A DNA stretch of 64,000 nt, from assembly GCA_951812925.1 (NCBI GenBank), contig OX638369.1:47921061-47985060 (forward strand). Direction: 5' to 3'. The translations under genes and the position numbers were made by a program. Under the pieces are notes generated by a model, which saw only the letters and a program-made list of their open reading frames with translations, did not search any database and was not told where the DNA came from. Shown here one piece after another: positions 11,894 to 23,055 of this stretch; the first letter of the stretch is position 1; every line of letters begins with the position of its first letter. This stretch comes from Calliopum simillimum. Lineage: Eukaryota; Arthropoda; Insecta; Diptera; Lauxaniidae.

Positions 11894-11949
11894 TTTCACT
11901 TTTCTATGTTCATTTCTCTTATTTATTTACTTTTTTTTAATTAAATTGA

Positions 11950-12027
11950 AACTGATTACACAATGATTCCATCTATAGCTGCAGTAAGAATAACATGGGT
12001 TCGAGCCCAGCTCGGGTAATTTAAAAA
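11950..12027 (+). other. tRNA-like B box (possible SINE or tRNA relic)
   Basis: TGGGTTCGAGCCCA at about 11997 is a perfect T-arm/B-box-like hairpin. It is followed by AGCTCGGGTAA and then a T-rich tract that could end Pol III transcription. A clear A box is not visible upstream, so this is not a functional tRNA. It lies exactly between two family A copies. Confidence 0.4.
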
Positions 12028-12072
12028 AATTTATTTTTTTTTTTTATTAAAATATTTTTTATTCAAAATTTG

Positions 12073-12600
12073 TATACCCTACACCCATGGTATATTCACT
12101 TTGTCCTTCCGTTTGTAACGGAGAGCAGGAGGCGTCACAGATATAGAAAAGTATATATATTCTTGATCAGCGTCACCTCCTGAGTCGATATATCCGTCTG
12201 CCTGTCTGGCTGGCTGTGTGTGGAAACACACTTTTTGGGAAATTGAGCAAGATAATTCAATGAAATTTGGTACACTGCCTCCATCGTCAAAGTTAGCTCA
12301 TGGGATTGAAAATGAGCAAAATCGATTAACGGACACGCTTACCACCCATAAGAAAAATATATTCAAAATGTATCTTTAGGAGTATTTTTGACGACAATGC
12401 AACCAAAACACACATAAGTACTACGAATTATGAGCGCAAGCTCTGAGAAAAAACTGGGTAAATTTAAACTAGAGGGCGTGGCACCTCCCATATAAACAAA
12501 AGCTTCAAAACGCTATACTGAAAACGTTATTTGAGATAATCCAACCAAATTTCACTTAGACACTAAAAACTATAAATACAAGGTCTGCAAGCTAAAATTT
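12073..12600 (+). repeat. Family A dispersed repeat, 3'-shortened copy
   Basis: Same start (TATACCCTACACCCATGGTA), the GATCAGCGTCACCTCCTGAG block and one GGGCGTGGCACCTCCCATAT unit. It then fades into unrelated AT-rich DNA. The flank before it (a T/A-rich run ending TTTTTATTC) resembles the flank before the copy at 11012, so the two may share a duplicated origin. Confidence 0.75.
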
Positions 12601-12849
12601 TAATGTTAGAAGTTAAAAGTTTTTTTCGTTAAAAAACATTCAAAAATTTAGAAATAAAATTTCCTAAAATAAATATTTAGGGTTAACTGCTTTTTCACAT
12701 AGTTGTTCTTAATATCATGTTTCCACTGAAATTGCTTATAAAAACAAAATTAGAAGAAAATAACGCTCAAAGTTCAGCATGCTTACTGTGTCGCTTGGTT
12801 TTTTCGTAGCAGTTGATTTTATTTCGCATTGCGAAATACATAGTTTTAC

Positions 12850-12935
12850 GTCACGAGTTGTACGTTCACCGACGCGGCGATTCGACCCCAGGTCTTAAAA
12901 ACTGTTATCTGAACTACAGAAGCTGCAACCACAAC
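12850..12935 (-). other. tRNA-like sequence, minus strand (degenerate)
   Basis: Read on the minus strand it shows a D-arm/A-box-like stretch (TGTAGTTCAGATAACAG) followed about 20 nt later by a B box (GGGGTCGAATCGC). The spacing suits a tRNA-derived unit. The acceptor stem and anticodon arm cannot be drawn convincingly. It is most likely a SINE or tRNA pseudogene fragment. Confidence 0.4.
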
Positions 12936-13932
12936 TACGTTCATAATTTTTAAAATGAAACCTACAACTTAAAAATTTGACGACTTTCCCACGAAAGCTT
13001 TTGTGAGTTGAATTCTTATGACGTTCTTAACCAGACAAGCCCTGTAAATCGCCTTAACCAGGCAAGTATGGGCTATTAGAATACACTAATCCCTTTTCAT
13101 CAAAGTTGTGAAGTAATTAAATTCTAATTTACAACTTTCTGTGCCCATTCCAAATCTTAAAGTTAACTTTCCTAGATGAGTTAAAAAAAAAGTTTTTTTA
13201 TGACTTAACTACTTGTTAATTGCTTACAATACATTTCCAAATAACCTCAAATTCACACTTCAATCTTTTCCTTCTGAATTTTCTTCGAAATTGAACCCTG
13301 TATACAATGTCATCCTGTACGTGATCGCTAACCATGATCTTATCTGATAATAAGGAAGGTTAAAAAATAATATCATATTAGACAGGATAATCCTCTGCTT
13401 TGTGGCTTGTCTGGCAGACATGCGTAGTTTTTATTGCACCAAAAATGAATTTGCTGCATTTAAAATTTTTTTTTATTTGTTTTCAAAGTGCTACACAACT
13501 TTTCAACTAAATGTGTACATAGTTTGTTTAACATTTAATCCGATCATTCGGTAGATAATTCCTTTTTTTAGTTCACACCTTAAATAAATATTGACTTTAA
13601 AATCTTTTTACAATGAACAACGAGTTTGTTGTTCATTGTTCAGTACAATAACTATGGATGGCTAACTGACTTTGGCTACCTGTTGCGAATCACTGATCTA
13701 ATAATCAGATTTATTTCGTTTTGATCTTTGCATTTTATAATTCTCTCTTTCGCTCTTGCATGACCAATCAGTGCTGTCATAGTTATGCTATCTTTTTCGG
13801 TTCTTGCACTTGTATCTTCTAAGGACAGCATAGAGCCAAAATGAAACCTCCCCATTTGCTATGAGCATCTGTTTGCAGGGGGGTTCAGCTTCCCCTTCCC
13901 TTTGAAATTTTCAATTACCTCGATTTCGTAAT

Positions 13933-14836
13933 TATACCCTACACCCAGGGTATATTCACTTTGTCCTTCCGTTTGTAACGCAGAGAAGGAGGCGTTGCAG
14001 GTATAGAAAAGTATATATATTCTTGATCAGCGTAACCTACTGAGTCGATATGGCCATGTCCGTCTGTCTGGCTGGCAGGATGTCTGTCTGTGGCAATATT
14101 TTTTACGGGAATGGTAAGCAAGATAATTCGATGAAATTTTTTACAGTGACTTTGCCGTAAAAGTTAGCTCGAGGGATTAAAAAAAGGGCGAAATCGGTCA
14201 ACGGACACGCCTACCGCTCATAGGAAAAATATATCAAATTGCAATAATAAGAGCATTATTTGCAATAATAGAAGCAAAATACACATAAATACTAGCGATA
14301 GTAAGGACAAGCTCTGAGCAAAAACTAGGCGAATTTGGACCGGAGGGCGTGGCACCTCCCAAGTGAACAAAAGTTTCAAAATGTTATACTGATAGCGTTA
14401 TTTGAGATAATGCAACCAAATTTCACTCAAACACTAAAAACAATAAATGCAAGCTCTGAGTAAAAATTAGGTGAATTCGGAGAAGAGGGCGTGGCACCCC
14501 CCTAAAAGCAAAAGTTTCAAAATGTAACTAAGTGCGTTTTTCGAAATAATCGATTCAAATTTCACTCAAACACTAAGAAAAGTAAGATTTGAGAAAAAAC
14601 TAGGCAAACCCTAACAAAAGGGCGTGGCATACCCCATACAAGCAAAATTGACGTACTTCTGTAGTGCAAGCGTTATTTGAGGTAATGAAACCAAATTTTG
14701 TATAGATACTTGGAATGGTAATTGGAAGATCTGAGAAAAAACTAAGTGAATTCAAACAAGAGGGCGTGGCACTTCCTGTATAAGTAAAAATTTTAATTTT
14801 TGACCTGGACAAAGGTAACACGCTTACTTGTTTTGA
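13933..14836 (+). repeat. Family A dispersed repeat, long copy
   Basis: Starts TATACCCTACACCCAGGGTA at 13933 and contains the CTTGATCAGCGTAACC and CATGTCCGTCTGTCTGGC blocks. It has four to five diverged internal units marked by GGGCGTGGCA (about 14345, 14488, 14630, 14764). Just before it (about 13800-13870) is a decayed stretch resembling the 3' end of the RTE-like element at 17632-17965. Confidence 0.75.
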
Positions 14837-16175
14837 TTTTGGCCCCCCTCCGCGCTCTTTAGCACATTATGAAATTGATCCAGCTGCGATAGCGTGCATC
14901 TCGTTGCGCGCGGAAACGTCTTCTCACTAATGTGTATGATGAGTCTCCACTGAAGTATTGGTTACATTAATTGGTTCTCAATGGATGTTAAAAGTCCAGT
15001 TGGAGTTTTTTGCTTACGGTGAAAATAAAAATTGGCTTTGCCTTTTTCTTCTCTCGCTCTGATATCATTCATTGTCTTATTTTTTTCTGTCTTATCTTCG
15101 TTCTGGGATCATAGTCTAATTTCTTTCTTCTCAAGACACTTATGAGACACAGGAGATTTTTGTCCAAAAATGGTGCTCTTCTATGAAAATCTAATTCCGA
15201 CCTTGAATGCGCAGCTCAAGAAATACTCGAATTCGGAAATATTCTTAAAAGTGGAAATTCTTTTATATAAAAACTAAAATATTATCAAGTGATTTTGAGA
15301 AAAACCTATTTCCAAAAAACTCATTAGTGCCGAACCATTACATCTTCAAATAATAAAATAAATTAAAAATCGACAAAAATTCTTCTTTTGTATTTCGACA
15401 TTCAAAAAAATAAACCTGTCGTACGATTGTCTGCTAGTCTGTCTGGAGTAGTGCATGAACTATTAAAATGCAACCAACCATGGAGAATCCAAACAGCAGC
15501 ACTTTTCTCCAATTGGCCACCATCTGTGCGTAATTTTGTTGCAACAAAATCTCTCACAGTAGCAATGATGGAGACTGGTCTGGTGGTAGCATGGTAGCAC
15601 CACCACTTAAATTAATGAGTGACTTTTTAACGCAGAACTTATTCCAATCTGGAACACAAAAGGCTGTTCGCAGCTTGATCTTTAAATTATTATTTTTGTT
15701 ATAATTTTCGGTAGCATAAAAAAATGATTTTTATTCAAAAGTTTGTATTTGTTAGTTGGCTCTTTGTTGGCTCATAAAAAAAACCCAAAACAAAAGGAAG
15801 ATAAATTACTCTACTGAAACTGGTTCTCTTCTAATGGATCAAGAAAAAAAAACCAAAAAGTCCAACATATTAAAATGACCTAATCCAAAGTAGTCAAGCC
15901 AATGTTGGACTTTTTACAATGGCAAAGTTTTGTTTTAAAAATTGCATACAAATGTTGAAGGGCCAAAGGTAAAAATTATTTATTAGGGGAAAATGGAGTT
16001 AATTCAATTTCATTGTGGAATTTGTTCAGGCCCGTACGCAAATACATCAACTTTTAAGCTGATTTCTTATTGTAAGTTCCGAGCAGCTAACAATCCGTTC
16101 AAGAAGTCTGCTCTCTCTCTCACGAAGTGGAAAATAAATACTTATTCGAAGTTCTGGTCACAAGTTAACATTTAA
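14837..16175. other. Non-coding stretch, no feature recognised
   Basis: AT-rich DNA. A frame at 15388-15597 of 69 residues has no recognisable domain. I see no terminal repeats, RNA gene or promoter. Confidence 0.45.
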
Positions 16176-16179
16176 ATAT

Positions 16180-16560
16180 TTGTGTGTATTTGAGGACGCA
16201 TCCCTGCTGCAAATACTATTGCTTCATGCGCGGTGTTAAAGATAGTGCCGTCCTGGTGGAACTCTTTCGTCAAAATTCGCTGCGTGATGCTTTGCCAAAT
16301 TTGAGTGTTCCGGTATTTTTAGCGACACTGCCTTTAACAGCAACAATGTTTTTGAGAGTCCGGCCGGTATGCTGACGCACAGGAGTCTAACTGTCCATAA
16401 TCGATGCAGTTTCTTCAACATTTTTGATCAATCTTCAAATTGTTAAACAAAAATTCCGTGAAATTTACGAACGGTCTTAGCGAAATTTTCCCCAGTTTTG
16501 CAATTAGATTTCACAATGAAAACGCGTTCATCCTTTGTGTAGCTTCTATTTTTAATAATC
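16180..16560 (-). pseudogene. DD41D/rosa-type mariner transposase, N-terminal relic
   Basis: On the minus strand the order is: YTKDERVFIVKSNCKTGENF (first helix-turn-helix start); then VRKFHGIF; and, after frameshifts, TPVRQHTGRTLKNIVAVKGS and ASRSEF. The middle block aligns with PVRQKSARSVENIAAAEASD of the better-preserved relic at 51673-52756. Only the DNA-binding half survives, with several stops. It is inactive. Confidence 0.6.
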
Positions 16561-17599
16561 GGAAGAATTGTAGACGATCAAGACCATAGCAGTCTTGGTC
16601 TTGGACATTGTCTCTTGGTTTTGGTATTGGTGTTGGGTTTTAAAGATGCCAAATTTAGAATTGAGAGATGATATTATGCTTGAAAGAGGCGTGACAAACC
16701 GATAAACTATGAACTACCAAGGCTGAAAAGCAGCCTTGGTCTTGGTGATCATTATAATGACTACTATGGTCTTAGTCTTGAAATTATGCAGGGTGTATTG
16801 CATAAGGCTACGAAGCTTCTGGGAGGTGTTAGTGGAGGCCTAGACCAACAAAAAAAATTGCGACTGGAGGGGGGTCTAAAATGTACCCCTGAGGAGTTAT
16901 ATGGTTAAAACTGATTTTCTGACTTGCTTCAGAAAAAAACAATTTTTTCTTGGATCACTCTAACGTTTTACAGAAAATATTTTTATGACGAAGTTTTAGT
17001 TAATTGTAAGAGCTTTCAGATAATGTATATGGTTTATAGGGTTTAAAAGGATTTCGCAAAGTTCTGGACCTTTAAAGTTGATATTTTAACTTTTTTTTCC
17101 GTTTTTTGACTTTGGCGGCCATTTTAGTATGAAAAAGGGCCAATTAACATATCTTTTTATAATGTTTTTTGAAATTCTCGTTAAATTTCCTTTAATTTGG
17201 TAGTGTATTTGTCATACCAAATTTTTCAGTTGACGTCAAAAAAAAAATACTTTTCTATGTAATATACGGGCTACTTGCATACGTTGCGCTGCATATGATG
17301 TGCGAGCTACACGCGCTGCCCTTTTTCCACTGGAGCCTACAAACGGATTGTTCTTGAAAAGCATTTTTTTCTGACCTCAAACTAACAAATTGGTAAGACA
17401 AGTGTGCTACCAAATTAAAGAAAATTGAACGAGAATTATAAATTATTATAAAAGGATATGTTAATAGGACCTTTTTCATACTGAAATGGCCGCCAAAGTC
17501 AAAAAATGGAGAACAAAATTAAAATATCAACTTTAAAGGTCCAGAACTTTGCGAAATCCTTTTAAACCCTATAAACCATATACACTATCTGAAAGCTCT

Positions 17600-18515
17600 C
17601 TATACTTCATTTGTAAGATCCAATTTGGAATGTATGTATGTATTCTCCTTTAACTCCTAGGAGGAGCATAGGGCCAATATGAAATCTCTCCATTTGTCAC
17701 GATCCCTTGCGATGACTTTGATCTCTTGCCACGATTTTCCCGATTCTTGGATTTCCTTTTCCAACGACCTTTTCCAGTTGGTTTTGGGTCCACCACGTCC
17801 TCTACTGCCTTGTGGATTCCACTCAAGGGCCTGGCGACAAACTTCGCTGTGTGGTTTCCGGAGAGTGTGACCAATCCATCCCCATTTGCGCAGCTTGATC
17901 TCGTTTGCTATAGGCTTCTGTTTGCATTTTTGATGTAGCTCAGCATTTGATATAGTGCGAGGCCACCAATTTGGAATACGCTTCTTTTATTTGGAATCCT
18001 TACTATGGGGTCCACATTACTCGCTTGGAGCGTGTTCAAAGGAAATTTATTAAGTTTGCCTTACACCCATTGGGTTTTACTGAACCGTTACCATCATACA
18101 ATGCACGTTGTTTGCTCATTCATCTTGAAACTCTTGAACTCGGCGTCTTGTTCACAGCATTATGTTTATTTATGACGTCAGTAATGGTTTCATTGATTGT
18201 CCTGACATCCTACAGCTAATAGCGTTTAACATTCCCTCTAGGGCTTTACGATCTTCAGATTATTTTTATATTAAATGCCATAAATGAGCCTATTAATAAA
18301 ACTCTTTTATTGTTAAATAAATTATATAAAGATATTTCAATTGATTTTTGTTTGAATAAAGCTCAATTCAAATCTATACTGCTTAGACTCTTAGCTTAGT
18401 TAAATTTTCATTATTTAAGTTTATATCAATTATTTTCATATATATAAATTCAATTGTTCTAGTCTGTAAGGGTTGTTATTATCCAAATACTCAAATAAAT
18501 AAATAAATAAATAAA
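17600..18515 (+). mobile_element. Jockey-like non-LTR retrotransposon, 5'-truncated 3' end
   Basis: It sits in the right arm of the fold-back element. The reverse-transcriptase C-terminus reads LYTSFVRSNLE before 17631, and resumes after the nested insertion as EYASFIWNPYYGVHITRLER then VQRKFIKFALHPLGF. This is the typical end region of jockey/CR1-type polymerases (LEYAS.IW.P....RIE.VQ.RF). The 3' end is a tail of AAAT units (18497-18511), a normal LINE hallmark. It is strongly 5'-truncated and has stops downstream. Confidence 0.8.
17632..17965 (-). mobile_element. RTE-like non-LTR fragment nested in the jockey-like element, with 12-bp target duplication
   Basis: On the minus strand it reads GWIGHTLRKPHSEVCRQALE then WNPQGSRGRGGPKTNWKRSL, and EIQESGKSWQEIKVIARDR. 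This is the conserved tail of RTE/CR1-like polymerases (W.GH..R.....Ralew.P.G.R.RGRPk..W). The stop is followed by a tail of CATA units. CCAATTTGGAAT occurs at both edges (17620-17631 and 17966-17977), a 12-bp target-site duplication from the interrupted jockey-like frame. A close copy lies at 33478-33705. Confidence 0.85.
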
Positions 18516-18705
18516 AAGTAGCTAAAACTTCGCCAAAGAAATGTTTTCTCTTAAACGTTAGGGTGATCCGAAAAAAGTCAGAAAATCAGTTTTAACCCTA
18601 TAACTACTCAGGGGTACCTTTTAGACCCTCCCTCCAGGTGCAATTTTTTGTTAGTCTAGGCCTTCTCTATCACCTCCCAGAAGCTTCGTAACCTTATACA
18701 ATACA

Positions 18706-19153
18706 AACTGCTATCGCCTAAAGCTCCTTGTGCGCTATAGATTGCAGATTTTTTTTCATTTAATAAATACAGTACCTGGAGACCGATCCCTGCTCGGTCA
18801 ACAATCTGGTCTTATTATTTTAGTCGATGTTTTTATTCATAGCTATTTTTTGTTATGAAACTTGTACCTTTTCACCTCTTATAGTCATGTTTTCAAAATG
18901 ATAAATAAACCGATGAAAATAATAATAAGAAAGAACTCGGAAAGAATCGAATGGTATAGAAAAATATCAAAAACTCAAACAGAATGCTCTAAAATATTTC
19001 GTCTTTTGTATGAGGGCTGAAATATCTTATCTTCAAAGGATCAAAACTCGAAAAATAAGAGTCCTATTGGAAAAATCTGAAAATATATTTTGATAAGGAA
19101 GAGTGCGGCTATTCGATGCTATTAATAAAAAAGAATTTCACATTTTTTTGTAG
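18706..19153. other. Non-coding spacer
   Basis: AT-rich sequence between the fold-back element and the TIR element that starts at 19154. I see no coding or repeat structure. Confidence 0.4.
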
Positions 19154-19156
19154 GTA

Positions 19157-19573
19157 CACAGAGCCAAAACAACCACATAAAATAGAACAAAAATAAAAAG
19201 ATATCTCTATGCTTTTCATCCAAGAAGAAAGTCACATCAAAACCATAGAGAATATCTTTTTAAAATTTCTGTAAACATTTATATGAAAAACTCGTAATAG
19301 TAAGAAGGAATCTTATCATTTTCAATAAGATTTCTTCTTGAAACGATGTTTTCATTCTATTGAAAATTATGTGAAATTCAACTAAAATTTATGAGAAATT
19401 TTCTTGAAAAAGGAAAAGATTTCTTCTTAAAATTATAAGGTTTTCATAGAAAAGGTTTGCAGATATTTTAAGAAGATTTTTCTATGGTTTTGATGTGACT
19501 TTCTTCTTGGATGAAAGGCATAGAGATATCTTTTTATTTTTGTTCTATTTTATGTGGTTGTTTTGGCTCTTTA
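19157..19573. repeat. Inverted duplication of the element's left end (MITE-like palindrome)
   Basis: Arms of about 95-100 bp: AGAGCCAAAACAACCACATA onward at the left, and the inverse ending TATGTGGTTGTTTTGGCTCT at the right. They include the palindromic blocks CTCTATGCYTTTCATCCAAG and CACATCAAAACCATAG. They enclose about 220 bp of AAGAAGATTT-rich DNA. It could be a solo miniature element or a rearranged end of the larger element. Confidence 0.8.
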
Positions 19574-20242
19574 TATATTGTAAAGAAAACTCAATCTAAA
19601 ATGGTTTTACAGTTAATTTTATTGAAAAGAAGAAGAAACATTAACCATATGTTATGCAGTACATAAAATACTTCAATACAGTTTTAATACAAAAAAGGTA
19701 TAACAATGCATTTGTTTTTAAAAACAGAACAAAACATGGTTTAAATCATAGTTCCTCCTATTTTAGTTTAAGTGTGTTGTGTTTTTTTTTTTCAAACTAA
19801 CCGTTTTTCGACCTTTTTTTAAAAGTTAGTTGATGAACCTATTTTAGAAATTTAATTAATGATTTAATGGTGCGATTTTTTCGAATTTGCGTTAATTTTG
19901 CATTGATTTTGGGAGAATTTAAATCAAACAACGCCAAAAAGTTTAATTTTGAGCAAACCACAATAATTTTAAACAATTAATAAAATCGTACCGTGTCTAA
20001 TTCCAGTATCTTTATCGACGAATATCTTTGAGTCCATTGTTTAACGTGCAGAAGTGAATAGGAGGTACATCTAATGAAATGAAGTTAATAATTGCACATT
20101 TTTCACTAGCACTACAAAACTAGTTGTCCTTTTACAGTAAACTTAAGCATAGTCGACAAATCACTGCCACAAGGCTTAAGCAAGAACTCCGTAGAGGCAC
20201 GGGAAATACCTGTAATTGAGGATCTGGAGCAATTGACATTGC

Positions 20243-20701
20243 TTATACAATAGTATTTGAAATGTTTTCTAGCATTTCTAACACTTTACGGGTTGATGGT
20301 GGCGATATTGTCCCTTGATCACATATTAAGTACTTGTTCTGCAAGAACAAATTAACTGTAAATACGAATCACCTAAATATAACAGAATTACTTACCCTGT
20401 TCTTTCGCCACTGCCGCAATCCGGCTTTGAACTTTATTTCTTCACCAAAAAACCCAGAGCCATATATGGTACCAAAAAATTTCTCCACATCTTCCATTTC
20501 TATTTTTTCTAGGATATAGATGGAGTTCACTCCGTAAACTTTTAACACTAAACAAGCTGAGCCACTTAAGCCCCAGGAATGAAAATTTTCTTGAGTTTCC
20601 AGAAGCTCACCTTCATTCCATTCTATAGACGGCACAGTTAGTATATCACCAACATTTTCATTGTTGGTACTTCCCCTTGGAAAATTTTTAAAATTATCCA
20701 T
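20243..20701 (-). CDS. Small SAM-like domain protein, two exons (20701-20396, 20338-20243), element-encoded
   Basis: The first ATG (20701, context CGAAATGG) opens 102 codons, MDNFKNFPRGSTNNENVGDI onward. An exact donor GG|GTAAGTAAT follows (intron 20395-20339). After 57 nt the acceptor TTTGTTCTTGCAG joins in the same phase to NKYLICDQGTISPPSTRKVL and a stop at 20243, total 133 residues. A 57-nt intron is a typical short fly intron. The segment WGLSGSACLVLKVYGVNSIY then ILEKIEMEDVEKFFG and IKFKAGLRQW fits the helix pattern of a SAM-type domain (W..L, hydrophobic core, I...L, then a basic-aromatic C-terminal helix). That is a weak match by eye. Such short SAM-like proteins are common near insect transposons, as far as I recall. 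Function is unknown. It may be one exon pair of a larger decayed gene. Confidence 0.55.
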
Positions 20702-21254
20702 TTCGCAAACAATCACAATCACTTTTGCAAAAAAACACAAATTGTTTAACTGAAAAATTCAATTTATGAGAAACCTCATAATTTTAAAAACAATGTCTCT
20801 TAGATTTAATTAGAGTATCTTTTTAATTTTAAGTGACAAACTTAATTGTGCAGAAAATAATTTATACGCTTTCCTTCTTAAAACTAGAAATTAATAAGTT
20901 GCTCACATAACTTACATCATTTTATGTTGTATTCTATACAAAAATAATGTGAAAATCTTTTTGAATTTTTAAGAAGATTTTCTTAGTAAAGTCATAGGGA
21001 TTTCTCTATGGAATATTCATATTGTTTAGTACTTTTAATGTGAATTCATAGTAAAATAGCTCAATACGACAATCTTCTTGTTTTTAGGGGTCATGTTTTG
21101 CTCTGTGTACGCTATGAGACTGAACAAAGCGTTTTCTTCAATATCAAGCAAGGATATTTCAAAATCCTGCAGCTATATTGACAGTTCTGCTGATGAAGAT
21201 CGATTCAGCGTCAAAAAGTACATAAAACTGCACCGAATTTTATCAAAATATGTT

Positions 21255-22432
21255 GTAGGGTAAGCTGGGGTACATTTGACGCCGGGGCACATTTGACTTT
21301 GCCATTTTCGGTGTGAACACGCCTTCGAACCAAAAACCTGAAATGCAGAAACATAACTAATAAGAGTGGAAGCAACGTAATGAACTTTGGTAGTTCTCTT
21401 TCAACTTCTCCCGCGCTAATACGCTTTTTTAACCTTTTGTGTATTTTTTTGTAATTTTCGACATCTTGTTCGTAAGGGTTTTGCAAATAAAGTTTTATTG
21501 TTTTTTAGAAGTTAGTATGAAAATTTGGTAGCACTAACCTTTACAATTAATAGAATAAAAGTTTTTTTTTATCAAGGTCAAATAGTTTAAATTTTAAAAT
21601 ATTTTTAATTCTTCAAGAGATATTGGGGCACATTTGACTTTTGTCGAAGGGGCACATTTGACGTTCGTCCAGACATATGAGGAATTCTCAAAAATTGTGG
21701 AATTCTACAGTTTTTGAGGCACATTCACCAAACTTGGTGGAGAGGTCACTTTTTATATAAGAATCAAAAATTGGAAGGGTGCTTGTCAAAAAAAAAAAAG
21801 TAAAAAAAGTTACGCATATATATATGAAGCAAAACACGTCAAGTGTACCAGCTGAAAATTTTTTTGTCTCCGATTTCGCTCAAATTTGGCAATATAGTAG
21901 TCCTGATATACAAAAACAATATTCCGGGAGGATTTGGTCCTAGTACCATTAATTGTTAAAATACAGGGTGTTGAAGTTGGCGTTTTTAGTGATTTTCATG
22001 AAAAGGCGTTTTTTCAAAAATTTAGAGCTTACACCAAAGTTTGTAAAGTAACTTGTCCCATTCATTTTTAAATGTTCTTTTTATAAAAAAATATTACATG
22101 GTGAAAAAAATTTTTTTTCACCGAAATATTTTAAACTTAAAAATACTTTTGAATTTTTTTTAAAAAAAACCCCTCTTAAATTTTTTTTAAAAGTACTTCA
22201 AATTAAAGCATAATTTAAAAGCTTTAAAATGATGTGTGACTCAAGATGGTACTCGGTCGTTGGATGAGAGTTTTTGGCTCTTAATGCAGTTTTTTTGAAA
22301 TTTTTTTTTCTTGGTTTTCATCTTAAATAATCAATGTTTCAGAAACAGTGAAGAGTATTAAGATCGTGTAATAATTTTCAAAGATACAGGTCTTTGAAAA
22401 TTTAGTGTCAAATGTGCCCCAGTCTCCCCTAC
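21255..22432. mobile_element. Palindrome-ended element E1 with repeated GGGGCACATTTGAC motifs
   Basis: The ends are GTAGGGTAAGCTGGGG.ACATTTGAC at the left and its inverse, GTCAAATG.GCCCCAG.CTCCCCTAC, at the right. GGGGCACATTTGAC-type 14-mers occur at about 21268, 21284, 21625, 21649 and inverted at 22405. The ends resemble those of the pogo-type element at 38585-39516. There is no transposase; the centre is occupied by a family B copy. Confidence 0.75.
21820..22310 (+). mobile_element. Family B TIR element, copy 2, nested in E1
   Basis: Starts TATATGAAGCAAAACACGTC and carries the GATTTGGTCCTAGTACCATT, ACAGGGTGTTGAAGTTGGCG and TTTTTGGCTCTTAATG blocks of the family. It is truncated before the region that gives the shared peptide in the other two copies. 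Confidence 0.7.
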
Positions 22433-22439
22433 CATTTGC

Positions 22440-22870
22440 GAGAAATAACATTTGATGTGTTTTTCTTGTATGGGAGGTTCCACGCGTACAGGCGACATTT
22501 TGCCCACTTTCAGGTCGTACGTGCCAAATAGCAAGTAGGCTCCCTACATTTAAATTCAGAAAGATTTCTTTTTTAGTTTTCTATTTATAGCGTATTATAT
22601 TTTTGTGGGCGGGGCCACGCCCTTCAACGAATTTTCCCAATACAACGACATATCACATATTAATCCTTGTTTGCAGTGGTAACATCTCCTAAATTTTCAT
22701 TAAAATTATTGGGGTCGTTTTCAAGTAATATTGAATCAAAATTTTCAATGGTTAAAAAGGAGGCGTGGTACTTCTTTGATACCGCCCACTTTTCGGTTAC
22801 TACAAGGCATTAATAAGCAGTACCTACACAGCAAATTTCATTAAAATATCTTGTAACATTTGCGAGAAAT
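22440..22870 (+). repeat. Family C dispersed repeat, copy 1
   Basis: About 430 bp that recurs in the same orientation at 24940-25400. Shared blocks include GGGAGGTTCCACGCG, TTTTTGTGGGCGG.GCCACGC, CCTTCAACGA.TTTTCCCAATA and ATCTCCTAAATTTTCATTAA. No coding signal. It may be the divided end of a larger element that received the sequence between the two copies. Confidence 0.75.
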
Positions 22871-23055
22871 AGCATATGGGAGATTCTCAGATAACTGTAC
22901 TTTTTGTGTCCTCTGGCGATTTCACATATACAGTAGGCTTTTTTTCACAACAAATTACGCTATAAGTTAGAAACTATGTTTTTCTAATAGAGCGGATCAA
23001 TTTTACCACCAAATAATTATTGGTCTACTGTGAAAGTTTGCAAATATACCCCAAA

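Larger units (their letters stand above)
16790..18705. mobile_element. Large fold-back element interrupted by retrotransposons
   Basis: The left arm (about 16790-17240) begins GGGTGTATTGCATAAGGCTA. It contains GCTTCTGGGAGGTG, GGTTTATAGGGTTTAAAAGG and GACTTTGGCGGCCATTTTAG. The same sequence returns inverted as 17390-17606 and, after an insertion, 18516-18705, ending CACCTCCCAGAAGCTTCGTA. Removing 17607-18515 restores a continuous palindrome with arms of about 400-450 bp around a roughly 150-bp centre. A one-armed copy lies at 53265-53770. No transposase is seen. Confidence 0.8.
19154..21110. mobile_element. TIR element carrying a two-exon SAM-like gene
   Basis: The left end GTACACAGAGCCAAAAC (19154-19170) is matched by the inverted right end GTTTTGCTCTGTGTAC (21095-21110), with one base missing. 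The left 420 bp is itself an inverted duplication (19157-19573). Subterminal CATAGAG and AAGAAGATTTT motifs occur at both ends. The interior holds a short spliced minus-strand gene (20243-20701) and no recognisable transposase. A target-site duplication is not clear. The pairing of these two ends as one element is inference from their near identity. Confidence 0.6.
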
